Shown: piece after piece, positions 41,511-49,298 of the stretch
How positions within the stretch are numbered: the first letter of the stretch is position 1
How the letters are laid out: every line of letters starts with the position of its first letter
NCBI RefSeq assembly: GCF_900109045.1
Contig: NZ_FNYL01000006.1
Coordinates: 372,001 to 436,000 of the forward strand
DNA from: Dyadobacter sp. SG02
GTDB lineage: Bacteria; Bacteroidota; Bacteroidia; Cytophagales; Spirosomataceae
DNA: 64,000 nucleotides
Direction: 5' to 3'
Notes under the pieces: generated by a model
The model's input: only the letters and a program-made list of their open reading frames with translations
Told to the model about the DNA's origin: nothing
The model's database searches: none
Made by a program: the position numbers and the translations under genes

Positions 41511-42602
41511 TTATTTGTTAATAGAAGGAATGTTGATTTCAAAAATACTACCCTGGCCGATTTTTGAAGTTACGCTGATTTCTCCTCCCAGTTTGGCGAT
41601 CGCTTCGTGTACGATATAAAGTCCTATCCCTGAGCCGCTGTTGGTAGCGCCGGCACGGTAGAACATTTTGAAAATTTTATCCTGATCCGACTCCTTAATG
41701 CCGGTTCCGTTGTCTTCCACGATGATCCGGGCGTCGGTATCCGTTGATTTGACGGTCAGGTGAACGAACGGGTTCGCCTTGGTCTTGTCCTGAAACTTGA
41801 TCGCATTGTTGATCAGGTTATTGAAAATGATCCGCAGCTTCATCACATCGGAATTGAATATGCCATCCTGCTGGATGTCCGTGGTCATTTTCAGGTTGCC
41901 GTATTCGGGCAGGTATTGGATGGTAGCCTGTACTTCGGTTACCAGTTCCTCGAAGCTGATGTCCGTTACAACAGGTACGCCCCGCGCATTTTTGTAATAG
42001 TCGATAATGTTGATAATGAAGGTGTCCAGCTTCTTCACCGACTGGCGGATCAGTTCCAGGTATTCGTTCTGCGATTTGACGTCTTCTTCCAGCAATGCGA
42101 GGTTCACGATGCCGAGTACCGACATCAGGGGCGCGCGCAGGTCGTGCGAGGCGCTGTAAACGAACTTGTCGAGCTCCTCGTTCGCCTTTTGCAGTTCGAC
42201 ATTCCGTTGTTTCAGGTCCTCGCGGGTTTTGTAAATGTCGTATGCATTTGAAATTGCATTTTCGACATATTTATAATCCCACGGCTTGTCGATAAACCGG
42301 AAAACCTCGCCTTTGTTGATCGCGTCGATCGCCGCGCCGATGTCGGTATGGCCGGTGATGAGGATACGTATCGGCTTCGGGAATTTGGTCCTGATCTTTT
42401 CAAAAAACTGTACGCCCGTCATGACCGGCATCCGCTGATCGGCCAGGATGATGCAGAAATCCTTGTCGTCGAGCAATTGCTCCGCTTCTACCACCGATGA
42501 AGTTATCGTGATATCGTACTGCTTGCGGAAAGAAGCCTTGAACGAATGCAGGTTGTGCTCCTCGTCGTCAATGTACAGAATGGTTATAGCTTTTTCGCTC
42601 AT
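41511..42602 (-). CDS. Receiver-histidine kinase hybrid
   Basis: A 363-residue soluble signalling protein in the order receiver - coiled coil - HisKA - HATPase. The receiver (1-125) has DD at 12-13, Asp55 (ADQRMPVMTG) and Lys106 (IDKPWD). A coiled coil (about 125-148) leads to the phospho-His153 (YSASHDLRAPLMS). The ATPase domain is intact: FNNLINNAIKF (N box), VEDNGTGI (G1) and GSGIGLYIVH (G2). Having the receiver first means its kinase activity is likely set by phosphate from another kinase, most simply the membrane kinase encoded just upstream, whose stop overlaps this start by 4 bp (ATGA). Confidence 0.94.
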   Translation of the reverse strand: MSEKAITILYIDDEEHNLHSFKASFRKQYDITITSSVVEAEQLLDDKDFCIILADQRMPVMTGVQFFEKIRTKFPKPIRILITGHTDIGAAIDAINKGEVFRFIDKPWDYKYVENAISNAYDIYKTREDLKQRNVELQKANEELDKFVYSASHDLRAPLMSVLGIVNLALLEEDVKSQNEYLELIRQSVKKLDTFIINIIDYYKNARGVPVVTDISFEELVTEVQATIQYLPEYGNLKMTTDIQQDGIFNSDVMKLRIIFNNLINNAIKFQDKTKANPFVHLTVKSTDTDARIIVEDNGTGIKESDQDKIFKMFYRAGATNSGSGIGLYIVHEAIAKLGGEISVTSKIGQGSIFEINIPSINK

Positions 42603-44776
42603 TGAAAATCAGGGATTGGGCGTACTTTGGTTTTAACAGGCAGTGTGATCAAAAATTCTGTTCCTTCTCCTACTTCCGTGTTTACTTGAATGTTACCGCT
42701 GTGAACTTCGATAATTTTAAAGACAATTGAAAGCCCGAGACCGGTACCATCGCCTACCTGCTTGGTGGTGAAGAACGGTTCGAAAATCTTGGCGCGGACT
42801 TCCGGCGTCATGCCCGGACCATTGTCGCGGATCGATATTGCGACGGTTTCGGGATCTTTCAGCCAGGATTTCACCCAGATCGTCGGAGTTTTACCCTCGT
42901 GTTTCTCCTTTTGCAATGCGTAGATCGAGTTCGTCAGGATGTTCATAAACACCTGGTTGAGCTTACCTGCGTAGCATTCGATGCTCGGGATATTGCCTAA
43001 TTCCTTAATCAGGGTGATCGTGCTCCCCATCTGGTAATTGAGGATGATGAGTGTGGATTCGATCCCCTCGTTGATATTGACCAGATTGAGGTCGGTTTCA
43101 TCCACGCGGGAGAATATCTTCAAACCTTTTACGATTTCGACGGTCCGGTGTGCACCGTCTTCCATACCCTTAAGTAATGTGCCGAGCTCGGCTTTGAGGT
43201 AATCGAGGTCGAGCTCTTCTTTGAGCTGTTCGATCTCCATTACTTTGCCTTGAAGCCCTTCCATCGAGTCGATTTCCCTGATGCCGTCGTACGAATCGAG
43301 GATTTCCAGTACGTCGTCGATGTCCCTCCGCAGCGGCCTGATATTGGAGCTTACGAAGTTGATCGGGTTGTTGATCTCGTGCGCGATACCCGCTGTGAGC
43401 TGACCGAGCGAGGCCATTTTCTCCGAGTCGATCAGCTGTGTCTGGGCGTCTTTCAGTTTGGTCAATGTGAGGTTGAGCTCCGTATTGGCAAACTGTAATT
43501 CGGCTGTGCGTTCGTTGACGCTTTTTTCGAGGAAGGCATTTTGTTCGAGGATGATTTTCTCGTTCTCCATGGAAATGCGGAGCGCCTGGGCCTGTGAAGC
43601 TTCTTTTTCCTTTTTCAGGATGTTGATTTTGTCCGCAAGTGCAAACGAAAGCAAAATAACTTCGATGGTTGCTCCTACCTGCTGGGTGTAGTTCGTGAAC
43701 ATGTTGTAAGGCAGGAGGTTGAGATTGCGGAGCGTGTACAACACGATGCCGATCAGGAACATGACCCATGCTGCAAGATAAAATTTAGCCGGACGGTAAC
43801 CTCTGAATGAAAGCTGGATCGCAACCGCCAGAACGAGCAGGCAGGCAGTTACCCCGGTTACGTCAATAATCCGGTAGCTAAGCCTTTGTATCCCCAAAAG
43901 GTTAAAGAGTATTGCAAATCCGTAGGAGACGAAAACGAGGGCCAGTACTTTATGGATCACCGGCGAATTTTCCTTGCTATGCAGGAAATTTTGCATAAAC
44001 AGTACGGCAAAGCTCCCCGCCAGGGACGGGAAAATGCGAATGGCATAAACGTTGAACATCGGGAAGTCGGGCCAGATGTATTTGAACGTGTAGCCGGTGA
44101 TGGTCGTCTGCGTCAGACCGATAAAGAGGATATACAGCACATAGTACAGATAGCTTCTTTCCCTGATCGAAAAATAGAGAAAGAAGTTATACAGCATCAT
44201 TACAGTAAGGATACCCATCTGAATACCTGCGATGACCTCGTTCTTCAACACATACCGGAAAAAGTCCATTTCGTTTCGCACAATCAGCGGAAGCACCATT
44301 TGTTCGCTTCCGAGGATTTTGAGATAGTATGTTTTCGATTGGCCCGGCGGGATATTCAGCTTGAAAACCGTATTCTGGTGTTGTACTTCCCTGGCGGTGA
44401 AGGGTTCGTTCAGCGAAATGCTTTCCTGCCAGATCTGACCGTTTTCTTCATTATAAATCGTGCAAAAGTCAAGACGCGCGTTGGCAAGCTCGAAAAAGAC
44501 ATTGGGGTCTTTCGTTTCGTTCCTGAGGGTGAACCTGATCCAGAAGGCGGAATTGCTGAGGCCGAAATTGGGTGTCTGCTCGTCGTTGGGAGCAAAGCGG
44601 CCGGAAGATCTGACCTGCTGGAAGGTCATAGTCCCCAGTGAATCTTCAAGGATATCCACGCTCTCGCCAATGGAGAGGTCGCTACCCGAAAAGACAACTT
44701 CACCGGCATAGGATATTCTCCCGAAAGCCAGCAAAGTAAATAGCAGAAAGCATAGTCTGTAAAATTTTATAACCAT
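42599..44776 (-). CDS. 7TMR-DISM sensor histidine kinase
   Basis: A 725-residue inner-membrane kinase. After a signal peptide (1-24) comes the extracytoplasmic 7TMR-DISMED2 beta domain (about 30-175; [31 protein letters not shown]), thought to bind carbohydrates or other small ligands. Seven membrane segments (7TMR-DISM_7TM, about 180-385) follow, then a coiled coil (about 390-460) and the kinase: H box [14 protein letters not shown] box [20 protein letters not shown], and [13 protein letters not shown]. The gene overlaps the preceding GNAT-like gene by 10 bp and the following kinase gene by 4 bp, showing translational coupling. It is the only gene of the operon with an external sensor. Confidence 0.95.
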   Translation of the reverse strand: MVIKFYRLCFLLFTLLAFGRISYAGEVVFSGSDLSIGESVDILEDSLGTMTFQQVRSSGRFAPNDEQTPNFGLSNSAFWIRFTLRNETKDPNVFFELANARLDFCTIYNEENGQIWQESISLNEPFTAREVQHQNTVFKLNIPPGQSKTYYLKILGSEQMVLPLIVRNEMDFFRYVLKNEVIAGIQMGILTVMMLYNFFLYFSIRERSYLYYVLYILFIGLTQTTITGYTFKYIWPDFPMFNVYAIRIFPSLAGSFAVLFMQNFLHSKENSPVIHKVLALVFVSYGFAILFNLLGIQRLSYRIIDVTGVTACLLVLAVAIQLSFRGYRPAKFYLAAWVMFLIGIVLYTLRNLNLLPYNMFTNYTQQVGATIEVILLSFALADKINILKKEKEASQAQALRISMENEKIILEQNAFLEKSVNERTAELQFANTELNLTLTKLKDAQTQLIDSEKMASLGQLTAGIAHEINNPINFVSSNIRPLRRDIDDVLEILDSYDGIREIDSMEGLQGKVMEIEQLKEELDLDYLKAELGTLLKGMEDGAHRTVEIVKGLKIFSRVDETDLNLVNINEGIESTLIILNYQMGSTITLIKELGNIPSIECYAGKLNQVFMNILTNSIYALQKEKHEGKTPTIWVKSWLKDPETVAISIRDNGPGMTPEVRAKIFEPFFTTKQVGDGTGLGLSIVFKIIEVHSGNIQVNTEVGEGTEFLITLPVKTKVRPIPDFQ

Positions 44777-45459
44777 GTGGCGATATCATAAATGATTGTC
44801 AATTCTCCCCTGCGCCCATTTTCCGTCACCGTTTGCTTTGGATTTTTTCTCAAGCTGAAAATCAATTCCCTTTCCTCATCCGTTGCGACAGGCAGGTTCA
44901 CCAGGTCCCTGGCGATGAGTGAGGTTGCGATGAGCCCTTCCTTGGGATAGTAGAATGTTCCATTGTTTCCCAGGTCTTTGAGGATTTCAAAACCAATCCG
45001 TTCGCTCATCAATAATGTAATCGGTGAGCATAGTGCAAGAAGGTTTTTAATCCCTACGAGACCGGAAACTGCCATTGCGATTCTGCACAGGTATAAACTG
45101 CCTATTCCATATCCGGCCACTTCCCTTGAATTAAAAAGGCCACAAAACTCGGCTACATTGTAATCGCCGATAGCGTCCACGTAGCTGTAAATCTTTTTGT
45201 CGATTTTGGCGATAGCATCTTCCATCGGCAATTTGAGGTTCGGGGAGCGGACCTGCACACGGGTACCGCCGTAAATCTTGCTGCCATCTTCCGATTCAAC
45301 GATCAGCACATACGTATTAGGATCTTCCAGCCAGTTATGTACGGCCGAAGTAACCTGCTTTATCCCGTAAGCCTCCAACACTTTTCGGTGACCATCCGCG
45401 TATCTGAGACTGGTCTCGATGTCGTCCGACGCGCGGTATCCTTTAATGCGAGCTACCAT
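44767..45459 (-). CDS. GNAT-fold acyltransferase-like protein
   Basis: A 230-residue protein with features of the N-acyltransferase (GNAT) fold: a beta strand pair TYVLIVESEDGSKIYGGTRV (50-70), the acyl-CoA/ACP pyrophosphate loop SREVAGYGIGSLYL (111-124, GxGxG-like), and MSERIGFEILKDLG (151-164), where GNATs have the GF motif. The general shape is closer to LuxI- or FeeM-type acyl-amine synthases than to small acetyltransferases, but this is a pattern judgement. It begins 3 bp after the ThiF-nitroreductase stop and overlaps the sensor kinase gene by 10 bp, so it is tied to both a biosynthetic enzyme and a sensor. No signal peptide. Confidence 0.6.
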   Translation of the reverse strand: MVARIKGYRASDDIETSLRYADGHRKVLEAYGIKQVTSAVHNWLEDPNTYVLIVESEDGSKIYGGTRVQVRSPNLKLPMEDAIAKIDKKIYSYVDAIGDYNVAEFCGLFNSREVAGYGIGSLYLCRIAMAVSGLVGIKNLLALCSPITLLMSERIGFEILKDLGNNGTFYYPKEGLIATSLIARDLVNLPVATDEERELIFSLRKNPKQTVTENGRRGELTIIYDIATWL

Positions 45460-45462
45460 TTA

Positions 45463-47787
45463 TTATTGACGGTTTTTGATAAAAAGTGTCTCTTCAAGCG
45501 GCAATCTGTAACTTTTTATCTCCGGCCTGGGCGCACTGGCAATTTTGAAAAGGAACACTTCTGCAATATTATCCTCAAACGGAACGAGTCTCATAAATTT
45601 TTCCCGCAAATCCAGCAATTTTAAGCTTTCTGTTTCATCCAGGTCGGCCCCATGGCCCCTGGTTACCCTGGGGAACAAATAAAACGGGGAAATTAACGGA
45701 TGGACGGCAAATTCCAATTCTTCTGCTTTCAGCCAAAGCCGTTGCATAGCTACTCCTCCCCAAAAAAAGTCTTTATAGTCATACTTTGGCATCGTAATCA
45801 TGCCCAGGGCCGATGCCGTATTCACCGTAATTCTCGCAACGTCGATCAGCGCGCCGCCTCCCCGGACGACTTTTAATCCTTTGACCACTTCTTCGTCCCG
45901 GATAATTGAAAGCGCCGCCATTTGGCCACTGCTCATGCCCAGGGTCCGGATATCGATCCCGTCCCTGGAATTTTCGGCATCGGCCGGAGACCATTTCATC
46001 TCTCTGTGAACAAAATCCCGGTGTCCATTCGGGTTCAAAAGTCTTATCCTGTCACATTCACCGATAATTTCGGCGATGGCCTTCATTTGTTCCCTGTCGT
46101 CGAAATAATGCAACCGCGCTCCTTCCACACTTTCAGCGGCCGCCCGCAATGCTTCAAATTGCCCGGCAGAAACCGGTACAGGCGTAGACGGGTTCCTGTT
46201 GGTGGTACGCTCGAATATCACCGATACCGACTGTGGCGAAAAAACCGGCGCAGTATTCGCTTCCGATTTGTTATCTGTAAAAGTGATGACGGCGATCAGC
46301 GTCGATTCCTGTCCCAGCGGGAAAACTTCTGACCGGATATGCAGCCCCAGTTCGTTGCTTTTCAGGACCAGGTTTTCGTATGCGGCCCCGAATGAGATGT
46401 TCGATGCGATCTGGTCAAAGTCGCCGAAGGAATAAGAACGGTAGCGGTCGTGGAACAAATGCAGCCTGCCATTCCGGTAGAGCCATTTCCAGGGCTGGTC
46501 GTTTCCGGTTGAAGGGGCATAGCATGCCGCGTTTACAATCTCTTTTAAATCAGCTTCATTCAATACTTCGGAACGTTCTCCGATAGTTAGTGAATCAGCG
46601 ATACGAATTGCCTCTTGCACGTCGAACGGTTCAAAAGGATTAGCAGGAGCCACCGCTTCCTCCTTGACTGGTTTATTGCCGATTAGCTCTTCCAAATCGA
46701 CGTAATACCTGCCCGATTCGCTGAACTGATTAAGCAGGATGCGGCGGCACACGTCGGCAACGACGCCTCCGCCCAGGGTAACGGCACTGGCAAGCTGCGG
46801 CCATGTACCAATGCTCTGTCCCATCTCCACCAGCGAAACCTTGCCTCTTTTCGATGCATTAACTGCATTCACGATCCGCAGAACGAGCGGAAGCCGCTGT
46901 TCTTCCGGGACCTGTTCGAATTTTTCCAACGGGAGACCTTCCAGGAGCCCGTGAAAAATGGGCCGTTCCGGTTCATGATCAAACCGCTCTACGTCGAGCA
47001 TGCCCCGGTCGCTCGTTTCCATGACGACCGGTATCGCCAGCTGGGCAGCGCGGACCCGGCAGCTGATTTTCAGGGCCATATCGTCGCATTCGTCGACAAG
47101 GATATCCAGTTTGCCGCCGTCGAGCAAAAATCCGTCCAGGTTTTCTTTGTTAATGCCCTCGGTGAAGCATTCGATCGTCAGGAAAGGGTCGATCTCGGCA
47201 ATTTCACGGGCGGTAACAATGCATTTGTTGATGCCGATGTTGTGAAGCCCCGTGCGTATACGATTAAGGTTACTCAGTTCAATGGTGTCAAAATCAGCCA
47301 GTTTCAGTTTTCCGCATCCTCGCTCGGTGGCAATGCTTAATGCGACGGAGTGCCCTACCGACAAGCCAATGATGCCGATGGAACGCCGGGAAAGTTCTTG
47401 CTGCTCCGCGGGGGTGATTTTGTATTGGTTCCTACTGGTCCTGAGTTCAATGAATTCATCTTCCGCCACGACATGCAAAAGTCGTTCGGACCAGGGGTAG
47501 TATATCCAGTGGCCTTCCGTGTCGGCTTCCCTGCCCACAGCCCATTCGGTGTAGCGCTGTTCAACCTCCACGGCGGTGAGCCGTTTTCTGGGGTTTCGGA
47601 TACGTATGAGTTCTTTTTTCTGGGAAGCAAATAAGTCCAGGATGGTCTTGCCGCGATAATCTTCGATGAACGAAAGAAACTTATCTTTATCTGCGTAGCG
47701 CTCTTTGGAGATGAAAACCGGTTTGTAGATATAGTTAATCCCTGTGTCGTGGTACATTTTAGAATAATTGTGAAGGCTATCTTTCAA
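45463..47787 (-). CDS. ThiF (E1-like) / nitroreductase fusion, Rv1355c family
   Basis: A 774-residue two-enzyme protein matching the Rv1355c (MoeY-annotated) family. The N-terminal ~130 residues are a lead domain. The ThiF/E1-like adenylation domain (about 130-390) has IIGLSVGHSVAL (139-150) at the nucleotide loop, DFDTIELSNLNRIR (165-178) and the Asp-rich DECDD (232-236). The glycine loop is altered from the usual GxGxxG, and I see no CxxC zinc pairs or E1 catalytic cysteine. The nitroreductase domain (about 420-740) opens ACYAPSTGNDQPWKWLY, the FMN-binding start. It leads the five-gene operon. A start at 47757 (MYHDTG) is possible. Both the substrate and product are unknown; an adenylation plus FMN redox step on a small molecule or peptide is the natural inference. 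Confidence 0.85.
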   Translation of the reverse strand: MKDSLHNYSKMYHDTGINYIYKPVFISKERYADKDKFLSFIEDYRGKTILDLFASQKKELIRIRNPRKRLTAVEVEQRYTEWAVGREADTEGHWIYYPWSERLLHVVAEDEFIELRTSRNQYKITPAEQQELSRRSIGIIGLSVGHSVALSIATERGCGKLKLADFDTIELSNLNRIRTGLHNIGINKCIVTAREIAEIDPFLTIECFTEGINKENLDGFLLDGGKLDILVDECDDMALKISCRVRAAQLAIPVVMETSDRGMLDVERFDHEPERPIFHGLLEGLPLEKFEQVPEEQRLPLVLRIVNAVNASKRGKVSLVEMGQSIGTWPQLASAVTLGGGVVADVCRRILLNQFSESGRYYVDLEELIGNKPVKEEAVAPANPFEPFDVQEAIRIADSLTIGERSEVLNEADLKEIVNAACYAPSTGNDQPWKWLYRNGRLHLFHDRYRSYSFGDFDQIASNISFGAAYENLVLKSNELGLHIRSEVFPLGQESTLIAVITFTDNKSEANTAPVFSPQSVSVIFERTTNRNPSTPVPVSAGQFEALRAAAESVEGARLHYFDDREQMKAIAEIIGECDRIRLLNPNGHRDFVHREMKWSPADAENSRDGIDIRTLGMSSGQMAALSIIRDEEVVKGLKVVRGGGALIDVARITVNTASALGMITMPKYDYKDFFWGGVAMQRLWLKAEELEFAVHPLISPFYLFPRVTRGHGADLDETESLKLLDLREKFMRLVPFEDNIAEVFLFKIASAPRPEIKSYRLPLEETLFIKNRQ

Positions 47788-47866
47788 CGGGGCTCGCCCT
47801 GATTAAACAAATCACAAAATTGTTGTCGATCTTCGTATAAAATTCAACGGACCGGCTAGCGCGTTC

Positions 47867-47887
47867 CGTGAATGTCGTATATTCACG
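47867..47887. promoter_or_regulatory. 21-bp inverted repeat upstream of the operon
   Basis: CGTGAAT-N7-ATTCACG, perfect 7-bp arms, 80 bp upstream of the ThiF-nitroreductase start. Size and symmetry suit a dimeric regulator. None of the operon's own proteins has a DNA-binding domain, so the binder would be encoded elsewhere. Confidence 0.5.
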
Positions 47888-48074
47888 CATTTTACTCGCT
47901 TCAATAATTACACAAATTGCTGAATTTATTTTTGTAAAACTAACCTCTGGTTCAATGGGGGGCAAAATATTTGGACATAAGCCCTTAAAATTCCCTTATT
48001 AGCAGAAGCTTGCGCCGATGTATCGTATAAAAAATTTGTAGAAAGTGCTGTGGCTATTGATGCGGATATAGAAT

Positions 48075-48090
48075 TAATATTATAATATTA
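48075..48090. promoter_or_regulatory. Perfect 16-bp AT palindrome upstream of the response regulator gene
   Basis: TAATATTATAATATTA is its own reverse complement and ends 56 bp before the ATG at 48147. It may be a binding site; AT-only palindromes also arise by chance in AT-rich DNA. Confidence 0.4.
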
Positions 48091-48146
48091 TCAATTAGTT
48101 AGGGAGTGGTGGGGTCGCTGCTCCCGCCAAGCACCAAGTATTCAGG

Positions 48147-48611
48147 ATGGAAAAAGGAAAAATAAGCGTACTGTATGTGGACGATGAAATCAACAACCTC
48201 AACTCGTTCAAGGCCGCTTTCAGGAGAGACTTCAATATTTTAATCGCGACGTCGGGACGGGAAGGCCTCGAACTTCTCAAACACAATGTCGTCCATGTGA
48301 TCATTACCGATCAGCGCATGCCCGAAATGACGGGTGTCGACTTCCTGATCGAAGTTTTAAAGGATTACTCCGACCCGGTGCGTATCCTGCTCACGGGTTA
48401 TACCGACATTACCGCGGTGATCGACGCTGTGAACAAGGGGCACATCTATTATTACCTCAATAAGCCCTGGGACGAGCAGCAGCTCCGCATTATTATCAAG
48501 AATGCCTACGAAATCTTCCATCTCAGGGAGGAAAACAAAGAGCTGATCGAAAAGCTGATCGACGTAAATGGCCAGCTGGAATTCCTCCTGCGGCAAAATC
48601 TGCTTTCGTAG
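48147..48611 (+). CDS. Response regulator, paralogue of the hybrid kinase receiver
   Basis: A 154-residue protein with one receiver domain (1-125) and a helical C-terminal extension (about 118-150, likely coiled coil). DD (12-13), Asp55 (ITDQRMPEMTGVDF), the Thr-Gly pair in LLTGYTD and Lys106 (LNKPWDE) are intact. The receiver matches that of the hybrid kinase at 41511 position for position (YxDDExxNLxSFKAxFR, DQRMPxMTG, KPWD at the same numbers), so the two arose by duplication. It is divergent from the five-gene operon and shares its control region, making it a probable member of the same pathway. No output domain is visible. Confidence 0.92.
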   Translation: MEKGKISVLYVDDEINNLNSFKAAFRRDFNILIATSGREGLELLKHNVVHVIITDQRMPEMTGVDFLIEVLKDYSDPVRILLTGYTDITAVIDAVNKGHIYYYLNKPWDEQQLRIIIKNAYEIFHLREENKELIEKLIDVNGQLEFLLRQNLLS

Positions 48612-48614
48612 GCG

Positions 48615-48788
48615 CTAGCGCGAGGTATATTTTTTTCTAACGAAGTTCCTGATCCCCGCTACCGAAGGCCGGGAACCGCGGAACATGTAGGTCAATACCG
48701 AAAATGCAGACGAGCACGCAACCGCCAGCAGCAGTATCGCCGCGAAAAGAAGGTTGCCGATTGCTTTGAGAAAAAAGATAATATCCAT
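48615..48788 (-). CDS. Small membrane protein, 57 residues
   Basis: A 57-residue frame beginning MDIIFFLKAIGNLLFAAILL. One membrane segment (about 4-35) is followed by a basic tail (RGSRPSVAGIRNFVRKKYTSR), giving the inside-positive topology of a single-pass inner-membrane protein. It fills the gap between the response regulator gene (stop at 48611) and the lipoprotein gene, in the opposite direction. Codon use (CTG, GCG, ATC) is like neighbouring genes. The family is not recognised. Confidence 0.55.
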   Translation of the reverse strand: MDIIFFLKAIGNLLFAAILLLAVACSSAFSVLTYMFRGSRPSVAGIRNFVRKKYTSR

Positions 48789-48928
48789 GAGTTCATATAG
48801 TGGGTGACTATCTGTGCCATTGTAAAAACCGTACCAGAAGCATTTCCGTGGTGTAATGTCGGCTTGCCGCTGGTATCATTTTTTGTAGATATCCGTTTTT
48901 GAAATCAACAACTAAACGGGTATCAATC

Positions 48929-49138
48929 ATGAAAAAGAGCATATTCACAGGCATCGTTACCGGGATCGTCATGTTCCTGATCGTGATCTCATGCGGGAAG
49001 CGCATGCAGGCGAGCAACACAGAGAAAGAAAAGGCGGATGTGGCTAAAAAGAACAAAACCGAAGGGTATTTCTATCATCAGCCGGAACAAGATACCAATA
49101 CAGATTCGAGCAGCATCAGAAAAAATGTAAATAATTAG
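48929..49138 (+). CDS. Small lipoprotein, 69 residues
   Basis: MKKSIFTGIVTGIVMFLIVISCGK gives a signal peptide with a lipobox (VISC), so the mature protein of about 47 residues is lipid-anchored. The rest is hydrophilic, Lys/Glu/Asn-rich and probably unfolded. The ATG at 48929 is used because the charged-hydrophobic-lipobox order begins there; the ATG 10 codons upstream adds a second charged stretch. Function unknown. A stable hairpin without a T run follows at 49219-49247. Confidence 0.65.
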   Translation: MKKSIFTGIVTGIVMFLIVISCGKRMQASNTEKEKADVAKKNKTEGYFYHQPEQDTNTDSSSIRKNVNN

Positions 49139-49218
49139 GTCGATCGCGTCCGGGAGCTGGCACATTTGAAGTGAAAACAGCGTATTTTCGTAGGAAGATT
49201 ATCCCGGCAATAATATAG

Positions 49219-49247
49219 GACAGCCGGGTATCGTAAACCCGGCTGTC
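49219..49247. terminator. Hairpin with 11-bp perfect stem
   Basis: GACAGCCGGGT-N7-ACCCGGCTGTC. It lies between the small lipoprotein gene and the hydrolase gene. No T run follows on either strand, so it is a possible but atypical terminator. Confidence 0.45.
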
Positions 49248-49298
49248 GCTGCGTTACCACGAACCGATGAGCAAGTACCCGTACTATTTACCCTGAAA

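Larger units (their letters stand above)
47788..48146. other. 359-bp divergent control region
   Basis: Non-coding DNA between the five-gene operon (leftward) and the response regulator gene (rightward). It holds two strong dyads (47867-47887 and 48075-48090) and a plus-strand -7 box TATTTTTG at 47927-47934, which is far (213 bp) from the next plus-strand gene. A 62-codon minus-strand frame (47777-47965) overlaps the operon start and the first dyad and has no support. Confidence 0.6.

Noticed and set aside
47927..47934. -7 box TATTTTTG as promoter of the response regulator gene
   Set aside because: It is 213 bp from the start codon in AT-rich DNA and has no -33 element; mentioned in the control region only.
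47777..47965. 62-codon minus-strand frame before the ThiF-nitroreductase gene
   Set aside because: It overlaps the operon start and the 21-bp inverted repeat, and has no domain or signal.
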